From contig CABSGW010000038.1 of the NCBI GenBank assembly GCA_902477365.1, positions 1-14,534 on the forward strand: DNA of 14,534 bases. The letters are read 5' to 3'. The stretch comes from an uncultured Prevotellaceae bacterium (GTDB lineage Bacteria > Bacteroidota > Bacteroidia > Bacteroidales > Bacteroidaceae). Position 1 is the stretch's first letter; every line of letters begins with the position of its first letter. Below, piece after piece: positions 8,170-14,534 of the stretch. Under the pieces are notes generated by a model, which saw only the letters and a program-made list of their open reading frames with translations, was not told the DNA's origin and ran no database searches. The translations under genes were made by a program, and so were the position numbers.

Positions 8170-9390
8170 TCAGACATTTGGTTCGTTGGGTTCTTTCCGG
8201 TCAATTCCGAAGTCAGGATCAAGCCATACACCGGTGTAAGGTACGAGTTCCACTTCGCAGTCGACCTTGTCCTCATCGCCGATGTGGATGTTTACCTTGA
8301 CGTGGGTGTTGCGTGGCAGAATAGGCAGGTTGGGAAGCGGAATTCCTGTAAACAGGTGCTCGTTACCCGTTTTGTCGGTCAGGGTGATACTGACCGAATA
8401 GGGGGTGTCATCGGGAGCGGTTTCCGGTCTTTTGTGCTTGCTCTCGCAGAAGTAGTATTCCGGAGCAATCAAGGTGCCGTTGCCAGACAATGGCACTTCA
8501 GTCTGCCATGTGTATGACAGGTGTCTGGTGTCGGCGGGGATGTCGTATTGGGTTATGAAGTGGCCTTTCAGTCCGGGATGGGGAACCGTTGGCGGATTTT
8601 CGATGCCCGGAGAGGGTTTGGCCGGATAATATTCGGTGTTGTGGGGGAGCAGGTACTCCCGGTCGGCCAGTCCGTGTACGGCTATGGCGGTCAGGTAAAG
8701 GCCATCGCCGTAAGTGGCTGTGATGTTGAAACTGAACTTCACCGCCGCACGTGTCACAAACATAGTGCCGGCATCAAAGCGGTCTGTTTCTTTTTGGGGC
8801 AGCGGTACGTACACTTGGTAGACCTCGCCCATGGGGATGTGTTTTTTGTTGTTGGAAGACTCTCTGTTGTCGTAAAGCAGCAGATTGTCATCCGTTGTTT
8901 CTATGATGAGATTTTCCAACTCGCCCTCGGTATAGACTGAGCCTTGGGTAAGTTCGGGCAGTGGTGTTCCCGCTCCTGCCTCGTTGGCAATGAGGTATAT
9001 GGTCTTTTTCTCACCGCCTTTTACCTTGAATTCAAGTTCTTTTTCGCTGAACGTCTGGCCGTCTGCCTCGTTTATGCAACGGTTGTGTTCCACCACAAGG
9101 CCCTCTTCTTCGGGGCGCAGGATGATGACGCGTAGCGTATGGATTTTCTCGTAATCTGAAGTTTCCGGTTCAAAGTAATCTTTGTCGCCCGGAACGGTAA
9201 CCAATGCTCGGCCGGATACGGGGCTGTAGCTTCCCGTATTGTTTGACAGTGTTACCGAGAAGTTAAGGTACACCGCATTGTCCGGGTTGGCGTCATCCTG
9301 TCCGGACAACGTATCCGGCCCGGAGCATGCGCAAAGTGTAAATGCTCCGAGCAGTAATACGGTGATATTGTTTCTGAATTTGTCAAACAT
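8170..9390 (-). CDS. Mfa/Fim-family accessory pilin lipoprotein
   Basis: A 406-residue lipoprotein, lipobox LCAC with Cys22 as the likely lipidated residue (VLLLGAFTLCACSG). The mature start has a beta strand VYLNFSVTLS followed by an arginine at 61 in SPVSGRALVTV, the layout expected of FimA/Mfa-type subunits cleaved at the surface by an arginine-specific protease. HTLRVIILRPEEEG and the VTRAAVKFSFNI motif (R-A-x-x-K before a beta strand) are typical of the pilin fold. It lies between the anchor and the tip protein, the position of Mfa3/Mfa4 or FimC/FimD in P. gingivalis, so it is probably an accessory or adaptor subunit. The frame extends to a TTG at 9408 that would overlap the anchor gene; the ATG at 9390 gives a clean 7-nt gap and a better signal peptide. 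It ends 5 nt before the tip gene. Confidence 0.82.
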   Translation of the reverse strand: MFDKFRNNITVLLLGAFTLCACSGPDTLSGQDDANPDNAVYLNFSVTLSNNTGSYSPVSGRALVTVPGDKDYFEPETSDYEKIHTLRVIILRPEEEGLVVEHNRCINEADGQTFSEKELEFKVKGGEKKTIYLIANEAGAGTPLPELTQGSVYTEGELENLIIETTDDNLLLYDNRESSNNKKHIPMGEVYQVYVPLPQKETDRFDAGTMFVTRAAVKFSFNITATYGDGLYLTAIAVHGLADREYLLPHNTEYYPAKPSPGIENPPTVPHPGLKGHFITQYDIPADTRHLSYTWQTEVPLSGNGTLIAPEYYFCESKHKRPETAPDDTPYSVSITLTDKTGNEHLFTGIPLPNLPILPRNTHVKVNIHIGDEDKVDCEVELVPYTGVWLDPDFGIDRKEPNEPNV

Positions 9391-9397
9391 CAGGTTC

Positions 9398-10420
9398 TCA
9401 AGCTTCAAAGTCGTTAATGCGGACTACCCATCCGTTGATGACAATCTGGGTCTGGATCCAGTGGTTGTTTCTGTCCAGGAAGAACAGCAGGTTCCAGCGG
9501 CTTTCACGGTCCAGGAACTCCTGCGATTTCATCGTTGCGAACTCCTGGCTTTTGAGCAGCAGCAGGTAGTCAATGAGCGGGATGGAAAGTACTTCGGTGC
9601 CATCGGTGCGTGTGATGGTGAGCCTGCATCCGCCGTCGGTCATGAAGCGCGACGTGCTTATTTCGGCATAAGCCACCTCTACCTTGTCGCCCGTGTCAAT
9701 GTCGGTTCCGGCCACAGCCTGGCCACGTGCCCAGGGGCAGTAGGTGGTTGTGGTGGTGGGAATGATGGCGTTGGCGTGATTGAAGCGGGTGTTGTCGCCG
9801 GTGATTTCGAAGATGAAATCGCTGTTGTCAACGGTCGAGCCGTCCATGTGCTGGAGCACCACGCGCACATTGTTGGTGTTCTTCATCATCTTGACGGTAG
9901 CTTCGGTATAGCCTCCGGCATTTACCGGTACGTTCACCTCGAGCGCCCCGTAAAAATGGTCGTGGAGCTTGGTTCCCGTCGGCCGGGTGATAAGCTGCGG
10001 TTTCAGGTAGACTTCCATCTCGTTCCGGTTCATCTGTACAGAGGGAGTCTGCCCGAAAGCGAACGAGGCCTCGTCGCAAGCCATACCTCCGTAAGCAAGC
10101 AGCTTGTAGTTGCCGGCAGGCAAATCAAGCACCATGCGCCAGTTTTCATCCGAAAGAAGGTCTTTGACCGTTTCGGTACGGGTGCAGATGTAATTGCCGC
10201 TTTCGTCATAGACAAGGAGTGTCAGGCAGTCAACTTGCGAAGGAAATGCATTGGCAAACTCCATGTTGTAGTCGTAGACGAAACGTAACCTCAAGCCTTC
10301 GTCGCAGGGGTCAAGATCGTCGTAGATTAGCGAACCGCAAGCGCACAGGGTAATCATCTGCAAGGCCATCAGGGCCTTGCAGATGACAGATGTGATTATA
10401 TTTCGTCGTGAAATGTTCAT
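9398..10420 (-). CDS. FimB/Mfa2-family pilus anchor lipoprotein
   Basis: A 340-residue lipoprotein of the FimB/Mfa2 family, which terminates and anchors type V pili in the outer membrane and sets their length. The signal peptide holds ALMALQMITLCACG, with Cys28 as the lipidated residue. The family signature follows: IYDDLDPCDEGLRLRF, FVYDYNMEFANAFPSQV and LTLLVYDESGNYI, then LDLPAGNYKLLAYGG and a C-terminal FLDRESRWNLLFFLD and INGWVVRINDFEA. An anchor needs no surface cleavage, and the protein lacks the arginine site of the other subunits. The frame runs up to 10462 but that would overlap the major pilin; the ATG at 10420 leaves an 8-nt gap and gives a normal signal peptide. A strong inverted repeat lies in codons 12-23 and may tune translation. 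Family call secure; function follows from P. gingivalis. Confidence 0.9.
   Translation of the reverse strand: MNISRRNIITSVICKALMALQMITLCACGSLIYDDLDPCDEGLRLRFVYDYNMEFANAFPSQVDCLTLLVYDESGNYICTRTETVKDLLSDENWRMVLDLPAGNYKLLAYGGMACDEASFAFGQTPSVQMNRNEMEVYLKPQLITRPTGTKLHDHFYGALEVNVPVNAGGYTEATVKMMKNTNNVRVVLQHMDGSTVDNSDFIFEITGDNTRFNHANAIIPTTTTTYCPWARGQAVAGTDIDTGDKVEVAYAEISTSRFMTDGGCRLTITRTDGTEVLSIPLIDYLLLLKSQEFATMKSQEFLDRESRWNLLFFLDRNNHWIQTQIVINGWVVRINDFEA
10354..10386. repeat. Perfect 14-bp inverted repeat with 5-nt loop inside the anchor gene
   Basis: Left arm 10354-10367 is TCATCTGCAAGGCC, loop 10368-10372 is ATCAG, and right arm 10373-10386 is GGCCTTGCAGATGA, an exact reverse complement. In the anchor mRNA it covers nucleotides 35-67 after the ATG, coding VICKALMALQM of the signal peptide. 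There is no T-run on either side, so it is not a typical intrinsic terminator. It begins 43 nt after the major pilin stop codon, so as RNA it could stall or shield the transcript between pilin and anchor. Confidence 0.85.
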
Positions 10421-10428
10421 TGTTCTGA

Positions 10429-11217
10429 TTAGAATTCGATGTTGTTGACACGTACTACCCAAGGTAATACCTTAGTTTCCACGGTCAGGTAAACATCCTC
10501 GTTTTCGTCCTTTGTGTCAGGTTTGGGTTTGTTGGGGTCGTTTGAAGAGATGCGCGGGTGGCCCAGTTCCTTGATCTTGGTTACGGCCAGTTTGTAGACG
10601 TTGTTGCGTACTACACCAAATTCCATCGGACCCATGATACCCGGGTTATTATTTGAGTTATGACGGTTCCAGTAGTAATAGTAGCAGTAGTAACCCCAGC
10701 CATAGGTCTTGTCTTGACTGCTCTGGTAGATAGTGATCTTGTTGTTGGTGGCTTTTTCCTTGAAATCTTTGGTTGTTTGGTCATCTTCTCCGGGTTTGCC
10801 TTTCGTAGACCATTGATCCCATAAATAGTCGGGGCTATTCTTCTGGTCTTCTTTTAAGGTTTCCGGGTCTTTTTCGCTATCTATTTCATCTGTATATTCT
10901 GCAGTCTTTTGCTGTCCGTCGGTTAGGTCTGTATAGGTGAATTTGTATGTACCGAAGCCACAGTTGCCGAATACAGCCTTATAGAGGGGAGCGTTTCTGT
11001 TGATGTTGTCGAGCACCCATTTACCTTCTTCACCTGTTACTGTTGCCGGTTCATATTTGAGTTTGATACCCGCAGCTTCGATGGCTGCTTTACGAATGTT
11101 CTCCCATGTGCAGTAAAGGTTTCCTTCATACTGATAGATGATAGGATCTTTGTAGGAATCGCGTGTTGAGGCATCTATCGGCTTTATCCAAGCCGTTGAT
11201 AGCTCGTGCAAGAGTCT
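10429..11217 (-). CDS. Major pilin, C-terminal fragment (Fimbrillin_C-like)
   Basis: The open frame after the shift. The first triplet in frame after the stop at 11218-11220 is not a start, and the TTG at 11211 is unlikely to be one, because there is no signal peptide and the first residues are out-of-frame text. The real pilin text begins about DASTRDSYKDPIIYQYEGNL and includes CTWENIRKAA, the aromatic GYYCYYYYWNRHNSNNNPG, MGPMEFGVVRNNVYKLAV and the closing VLPWVVRVNNIEF. This matches the Mfa1/FimA C-terminal domain as I remember it. It ends 8 nt before the anchor ATG. Confidence 0.8.
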   Translation of the reverse strand, partial: RLLHELSTAWIKPIDASTRDSYKDPIIYQYEGNLYCTWENIRKAAIEAAGIKLKYEPATVTGEEGKWVLDNINRNAPLYKAVFGNCGFGTYKFTYTDLTDGQQKTAEYTDEIDSEKDPETLKEDQKNSPDYLWDQWSTKGKPGEDDQTTKDFKEKATNNKITIYQSSQDKTYGWGYYCYYYYWNRHNSNNNPGIMGPMEFGVVRNNVYKLAVTKIKELGHPRISSNDPNKPKPDTKDENEDVYLTVETKVLPWVVRVNNIEF

Positions 11218-12682
11218 TTACGTTCTCGTCTGCACTTTCTAAGGCGGCATCGGTAGCAATCATTTTGCCCTTGAATACAACACCCGTAGAGATGGCGTTG
11301 ACCTGGCCTGCTATGGAAGGAATGGTGTTCTCGATACCATAGTGCCAGATGTGATATTGTATATCACCATCCCCATCATAATTGTCTTTGTCGCCTTTGA
11401 CTACCTCTTTACAGAGATCGGAACCCCAACGGTCTATTTGCAGGTTGTTGTCGATTGTACCGTCTGCATTAAAGAACGGGTTCGAGAAATACTTGTCGTA
11501 TTGGTTGTCCGGTGTATTTCCGGGGTAAAATTTCGTTTTCCACTGATAATCTGCGTCTACCACATAATTGCCGAGTGATGACGTTTCCAAACTTCCGTCA
11601 GCATTATATGTCCAAGGTTTTTCTGAAAGGCAGATACTTTTTTTGAGCAAATTAGCATCAATATCTGCGCCTGTTGTGACATACTCTCCATTATTTCCCT
11701 CAGCCGGATCCATCGTGTGGCGCAGGTAGTAAAAATTCTTACCTACGTTGACCAGTCCCATTCGTTGCAGCTCTATGTTGACAATGGTTGTCTCTTTGGT
11801 GGGATCCTCGGGGTCTAGGCCTTTGGCTTTTACAACCTCGTAGGTGAAAGGGGCGGTTTCCTTCATTGGAGAACCGTCGCGGAAGTCAAAGCGGGCTGAT
11901 GTGCGTTCCACATAGATTGCGCCATTTCCTCCATTACTGTTGTCAATGCCTACGTCTTTATTGTTGCCCGAGAGGTTGAAGGGTTTGTCTTTGGTGGTGT
12001 AGTAGTTCCACTTTGCTAACTGGCCGGGTATGCTACGGGTGGCAATGAGCGAATTACTCATGAGGAAGTTGTTTTTCAGGCTGATTGCTTCGGCATTATC
12101 AGCCGTTCCTACAAGGTTCACCCAATCCGTGTTTCCTAGTTCCATACCCGCAATAGCAGTTGTCAGCGCTGTAGTGGGGTTACAGAATATGAATACATTT
12201 GCCTGGAGGTGATCTTCAGAAGTAGTTTTAAGACTATTGTAGAATTTCTCTAGTTGGCTCTTGTCGAATTTGGCGTTCACCGTGTATTTGGATTTGTCTA
12301 CGGTGGTGGGGTTCAAGTCTTTTTCTCCGAGTTCGGCTGCGGCAATGAATCCATTGTTCTTCTCCGTATACTCCGGATCCTCTTCGGAATAGTATGCGGC
12401 AAGCACAACAAGGGCCGAAGAAATTTTGTTTTCGCCATCTGTACCGATTTCAGTTCCGCTATCGCTGGCGCTGCTACCACCTTCATTGTTTGGCTCATCG
12501 GTTTTGCTGCGGCCATCCTTGGCCGAAGGCAGGTTGATGTTTACCGATAAGTAGACACCGTCTTTGTCAGAACCTGTATTTGACATGCCGGAGTCTCCCG
12601 GATCAGTCAGCCTGTTCTCTGAACATGCGCCCAGCAATATGGCTGCCATGGCGGCTGTAAAAAAGAATCTGATTTTTTTCAT
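11126..12682 (-). CDS. Major pilin, N-terminal fragment (before the frameshift)
   Basis: 518 codons as read. Lipobox LLGAC with Cys20, then a first strand VYLSVNINLPS and an arginine at 58 (KDGRSK), the probable surface cleavage site that frees the acceptor groove. SALVVLAAYYSEE, LQANVFIFCNPT, the YVERTSARFDFRDGS motif (the R-[AT]-x-[AS]-[KR] pilin signature) and LQRMGLVNVGKNFYYLRH follow. The last 15 or so residues (from about RCLNTR on) are out-of-frame text. A protein made from this alone would lack the C-terminal domain, and so probably could not donate a strand for polymerisation. It starts 63 nt after the DUF3868 gene. Confidence 0.85.
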   Translation of the reverse strand: MKKIRFFFTAAMAAILLGACSENRLTDPGDSGMSNTGSDKDGVYLSVNINLPSAKDGRSKTDEPNNEGGSSASDSGTEIGTDGENKISSALVVLAAYYSEEDPEYTEKNNGFIAAAELGEKDLNPTTVDKSKYTVNAKFDKSQLEKFYNSLKTTSEDHLQANVFIFCNPTTALTTAIAGMELGNTDWVNLVGTADNAEAISLKNNFLMSNSLIATRSIPGQLAKWNYYTTKDKPFNLSGNNKDVGIDNSNGGNGAIYVERTSARFDFRDGSPMKETAPFTYEVVKAKGLDPEDPTKETTIVNIELQRMGLVNVGKNFYYLRHTMDPAEGNNGEYVTTGADIDANLLKKSICLSEKPWTYNADGSLETSSLGNYVVDADYQWKTKFYPGNTPDNQYDKYFSNPFFNADGTIDNNLQIDRWGSDLCKEVVKGDKDNYDGDGDIQYHIWHYGIENTIPSIAGQVNAISTGVVFKGKMIATDAALESADENVKTLARAINGLDKADRCLNTRFLQRSYHLSV

Positions 12683-12714
12683 AACATTAAGTGTTTATGT
12701 TGATAATATTTGTT

Positions 12715-12747
12715 GGTTTGTCTGGATATGATTGATAGCGGTTTGTC
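12715..12747 (-). repeat. Short direct repeat in the leader before the major pilin gene
   Basis: Read on the minus strand, GACAAACC occurs at 12740-12747 and again at 12715-12722, 25 nt apart start to start. The first copy overlaps the DUF3868 stop codon; the second lies in the 63-nt gap before the pilin ATG. Eight bases is short and chance is possible, but this is the longest gap in the operon. No TAnnTTTG box was seen in it. Just before the ATG, 12683-12701 can form an AT-rich eight-pair stem with one mismatch and a 3-nt loop. Confidence 0.3.
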
Positions 12748-14251
12748 ACTTACCTTCGGGCGTAATGAAATAGGTAACCGGGAAATAGTCGCGTATTTCT
12801 TTTACACGTCCGATGATGGCGTCGCAACCCTCCATCCCGGCGTCGCGTGCCGCGGTGAAACGCCTGATGGCCTCGGGATAGTCGGCCCGGCGGACAGCAA
12901 GGATGCCGCGGGCGTAATGGGCCTGTGGCGTGTTACCGGCCTTGAGCAGATGGCTTTGGGCACGGTCCAGGTTACCGCGTTGCAACTCGATGTTGGCGGC
13001 ATTGAGGTTCAACATCGGGTCGTCCGGATACACCTCGACGGCAGCTTCAAACACCCGGCAGTATTCCGCGCTTCCGGTGGGATACGATTGTGCCAGCGTG
13101 TAGAAGTCGACATTGCGCAGACGGGTAGGATCGCTCTCGAACACGCGGCGTATTTCGTCTATGTTGGTGTAAGTACGTAGGGCATACGTCACTTTATAGT
13201 CCGAGTGACGAAGCCAGGGATATATCTCGCGTAATAGCACGGTATAGTCGGCCGGGAATTGGGTCTTGATGGATAAGTCCTTGTTGTCGAATCCCAGCGG
13301 CCCGTCAATGATGGACAGAATCTCCCGGCGGTGCGCAATGGTGAACCGCATGGAGTCCGTCACATAGTTGCGCAGACCGGCCCAGTCCTCCGGTTCGTAG
13401 CTTGAGGTGATGGTTGTGTCGTTGAAGTGATAGAGGTCGCGCACGTAGCGGCGGAGGGTTTCGGTGCGGCCCTGTGCCAGGCGGACGTTGTTGTCATACG
13501 GACCTTCGGGCGAGGCGAAACCTTTTATATGTACATGAGTGATGGTTGCGTCAGGGTCGTTCTGTACATATTCTATTGACTGGATGATTTTGGCAAGTTC
13601 CTGGCGGTTAACCATATAGTCGGGTTTGAGTTCGGTGCGATTTACCACAAAGGTGATGAACGCACTTCCTTCGATAGACTTGATAACCGGACCGGCATCC
13701 ACCGGAGGTGCGAATACAAAATCAGCTTTCAGGGTGGGACGCGTCGCGTCAATACGCGCCATAGGCACGTTGCCCGAGTAGGAAGGTCCTTTCAGCAACA
13801 GGGGCGCCTCGCAACAATTAGCCGTTTCCACCCGCATTTCGAGAGACGATTTTCCCATCCAGGAACGGAAGTCAAACTCGCGGTCGTATACGGCGTGGTT
13901 GGGTTTGCCTGCCCGATAAATGTAGGTCTCTCCGCGGTCCAGAAAACCGTTGCGCAGGTAGTTGAACCAGCGGCTGCGGCCGGCCACGGTGATGGGCTCG
14001 AACAAGAGGCTGTCGGAACGGTCGTCAGCGATGAGGACAGGCGTGAATATCAGTTCGCGTTCGGAGGATACGTTGTATTTTTCTATGTCAAGAGCTATTT
14101 TCATACGTACCTTGCGTGTCTGTTCATCAACCGAAAGATTCAGGTTCGTGAGCCGTATGTCGTTTTTGTTGACGGTGTGCCTGGAAGCGTTTGCTGTCGG
14201 AAAAATAAAAGCTATGGCGGCCAATATGTATATATAAGCTATCCTTCTCAT
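12746..14251 (-). CDS. DUF3868 protein with OmpA-like and TPR regions, pilus operon
   Basis: A 501-residue periplasmic protein with a type I signal peptide (cleavage after PTANAS, about 23). Residues 25-180 fit DUF3868 with beta-rich text (LTNLNLSVDEQTRKVRMKIA, ELIFTPVL, LEMRVETANCCEAPLLL). Residues 195-272 form an OmpA-like peptidoglycan-binding region: FITFVVNRTELKPDYMVN, then IKGFASPEG and N-x-x-L-x-x-x-R in NNVRLAQGRTETLRRYV. Residues about 385-475 contain tetratricopeptide-like helices (VFEAAVEVYPDDPMLNLNAA, AHYARGILAVRRADYPEAIR). DUF3575-DUF3868 pairs commonly precede Mfa-like pilins in Bacteroides. The wall-binding and TPR parts suggest a periplasmic scaffold that ties the outer-membrane barrel to peptidoglycan and handles subunits, but its biochemical role is not established. 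It starts 15 nt after the DUF3575 stop. It is GC-richer than the pilin gene that follows. Confidence 0.85.
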   Translation of the reverse strand: MRRIAYIYILAAIAFIFPTANASRHTVNKNDIRLTNLNLSVDEQTRKVRMKIALDIEKYNVSSERELIFTPVLIADDRSDSLLFEPITVAGRSRWFNYLRNGFLDRGETYIYRAGKPNHAVYDREFDFRSWMGKSSLEMRVETANCCEAPLLLKGPSYSGNVPMARIDATRPTLKADFVFAPPVDAGPVIKSIEGSAFITFVVNRTELKPDYMVNRQELAKIIQSIEYVQNDPDATITHVHIKGFASPEGPYDNNVRLAQGRTETLRRYVRDLYHFNDTTITSSYEPEDWAGLRNYVTDSMRFTIAHRREILSIIDGPLGFDNKDLSIKTQFPADYTVLLREIYPWLRHSDYKVTYALRTYTNIDEIRRVFESDPTRLRNVDFYTLAQSYPTGSAEYCRVFEAAVEVYPDDPMLNLNAANIELQRGNLDRAQSHLLKAGNTPQAHYARGILAVRRADYPEAIRRFTAARDAGMEGCDAIIGRVKEIRDYFPVTYFITPEGK

Positions 14252-14266
14252 ACCGGTGGTTGAAAT

Positions 14267-14534
14267 TTAGAATACGTAGATAAGGTTGATTGCGGCTTTG
14301 GTAGGACCAAAGTAGTGATGGGGAACGTCGTGGGCGGTTTTTGTTCCGCATTCGGCACACGGGTATTGGTCGTAGCGGGTATACACCCATCCCACTCCCA
14401 CTTCGCCTTCAATGTTCCAGTGGCGGTTGATAATCCGGGAATAACCGTAAGCAATGCCTGCCCCGCCATACCATCCCTGGTAGCGGCTGTCCTTCAGCTT
14501 GCGGAAGTCGGTGCCCAGCATACTGAATGGCAGG
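14267..14534 (-). CDS. DUF3575 outer-membrane protein, C-terminal end (partial)
   Basis: The frame is open through the right edge of the window (LPFSMLG reads in from base 14533), so the start lies outside; the ATG at 14521 is internal. The 88 or so residues match the end of DUF3575: the RYQGWYGGAGIAYGYSRI strand, HWNIEGEVGVGWVYTRYD, a CAEC cysteine pair in YPCAECGTK, then YFGPTKAAINLIYVF. Alternating hydrophobic residues and a terminal phenylalanine are typical of an outer-membrane beta-barrel. The 15-nt gap to the DUF3868 gene and the family pairing place it at the head of the pilus operon as visible here; other genes and the operon promoter probably lie beyond the window. Confidence 0.85.
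   Translation of the reverse strand, partial: LPFSMLGTDFRKLKDSRYQGWYGGAGIAYGYSRIINRHWNIEGEVGVGWVYTRYDQYPCAECGTKTAHDVPHHYFGPTKAAINLIYVF

Larger units (their letters stand above)
10429..12682 (-). pseudogene. Mfa1-like major pilin gene, frameshifted
   Basis: Two overlapping minus-strand frames together form one Mfa1-type pilin. The N-terminal frame (11126-12682) has the lipoprotein signal, cleavage site and pilin core; the C-terminal frame (10429 to about 11217) has the Fimbrillin_C-like end. The whole is 2254 nt, one more than a multiple of three, so a single extra base (or a two-base loss) explains the break; repaired, the protein would be about 750 residues, long compared with P. gingivalis Mfa1 (about 560). 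The shift must lie between 11217, just after a stop in the second frame, and 11129, just before the stop in the first. Skipping the A at 11176 joins GLDKAD to DASTRDSYKD. No homopolymer longer than three bases lies near that point. It may be a true mutation, an assembly error or, less likely, recoding. Confidence 0.85.

Noticed and set aside
9519..9560. Repeated KSQEF text (KSQEFATMKSQEFLD) in the anchor protein
   Set aside because: A single short duplication; the M..QEFLDRE text is usual near the C-terminal end of this family, so it is not treated as a repeat array.
9735..9765. Run of threonine codons (GGT/GTT-rich on the plus strand) as a possible slippage tract
   Set aside because: Only five codons with mixed third bases; slippage would be in frame or improbable, and the gene is intact.
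9239..10288. Long plus-strand open frame (349 codons) opposite the anchor gene
   Set aside because: It is antisense to the FimB/Mfa2-like and accessory pilin genes and has Val/Gly/His-rich text without family resemblance; a shadow frame.
10354..10386. Reading the 14-bp inverted repeat as an invertible-promoter (phase-variation) site
   Set aside because: The arms are only 5 bp apart and lie within a coding frame, so inversion would change nothing useful; an RNA hairpin is the better reading.

Overview
The window looks like chromosomal DNA of a Bacteroidales gut or oral bacterium (Bacteroides, Parabacteroides or a close relative). The gene families (FimB/Mfa2-type pilus proteins, DUF3575/DUF3868, PorZ, DUF4294), the lipoprotein signals, the lack of classical Shine-Dalgarno sites and two promoter boxes of the Bacteroidetes TAnnTTTG type all point there. 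No tRNA, rRNA, CRISPR array, transposase or phage gene was seen.

Left part (1-3918, + strand): the C-terminal end of a YitT-type membrane protein, then rdgB (house-cleaning NTP pyrophosphatase) and a PorZ-like double beta-propeller protein. These three are 14-17 nt apart and probably form one operon. A DUF4294 secreted protein follows behind its own putative promoter. Middle (3946-4797, - strand): a WYL-domain transcriptional regulator with a good Bacteroidetes -7 box, convergent with the DUF4294 gene.

Right part (4910-14534, - strand, read right to left): a type V (FimA/Mfa1-like) pilus operon. Its order is DUF3575 outer-membrane barrel (partial), DUF3868/OmpA-like/TPR periplasmic protein, Mfa1-like major pilin, FimB/Mfa2-like anchor, an accessory pilin and a 1084-residue adhesin-like protein that probably forms the tip. 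Apart from a 63-nt leader before the major pilin, gaps are only 5-15 nt, so the genes are probably co-transcribed. By analogy with Porphyromonas gingivalis, lipidated subunits are exported, trimmed after an arginine at the cell surface and joined by donor-strand exchange, with the anchor at the base and the large protein at the tip.

Four things stand out. The major pilin gene carries a frameshift that separates its Fimbrillin_C-like end from the rest. A perfect 14-bp inverted repeat with a 5-nt loop sits inside the anchor gene's signal-peptide region, just after the major pilin gene. The tip adhesin is GC-rich at its N-terminal end and AT-rich at its C-terminal end, suggesting a mosaic. Finally, a PorZ homologue, a component of the type IX secretion system, is present with no other type IX gene in view.
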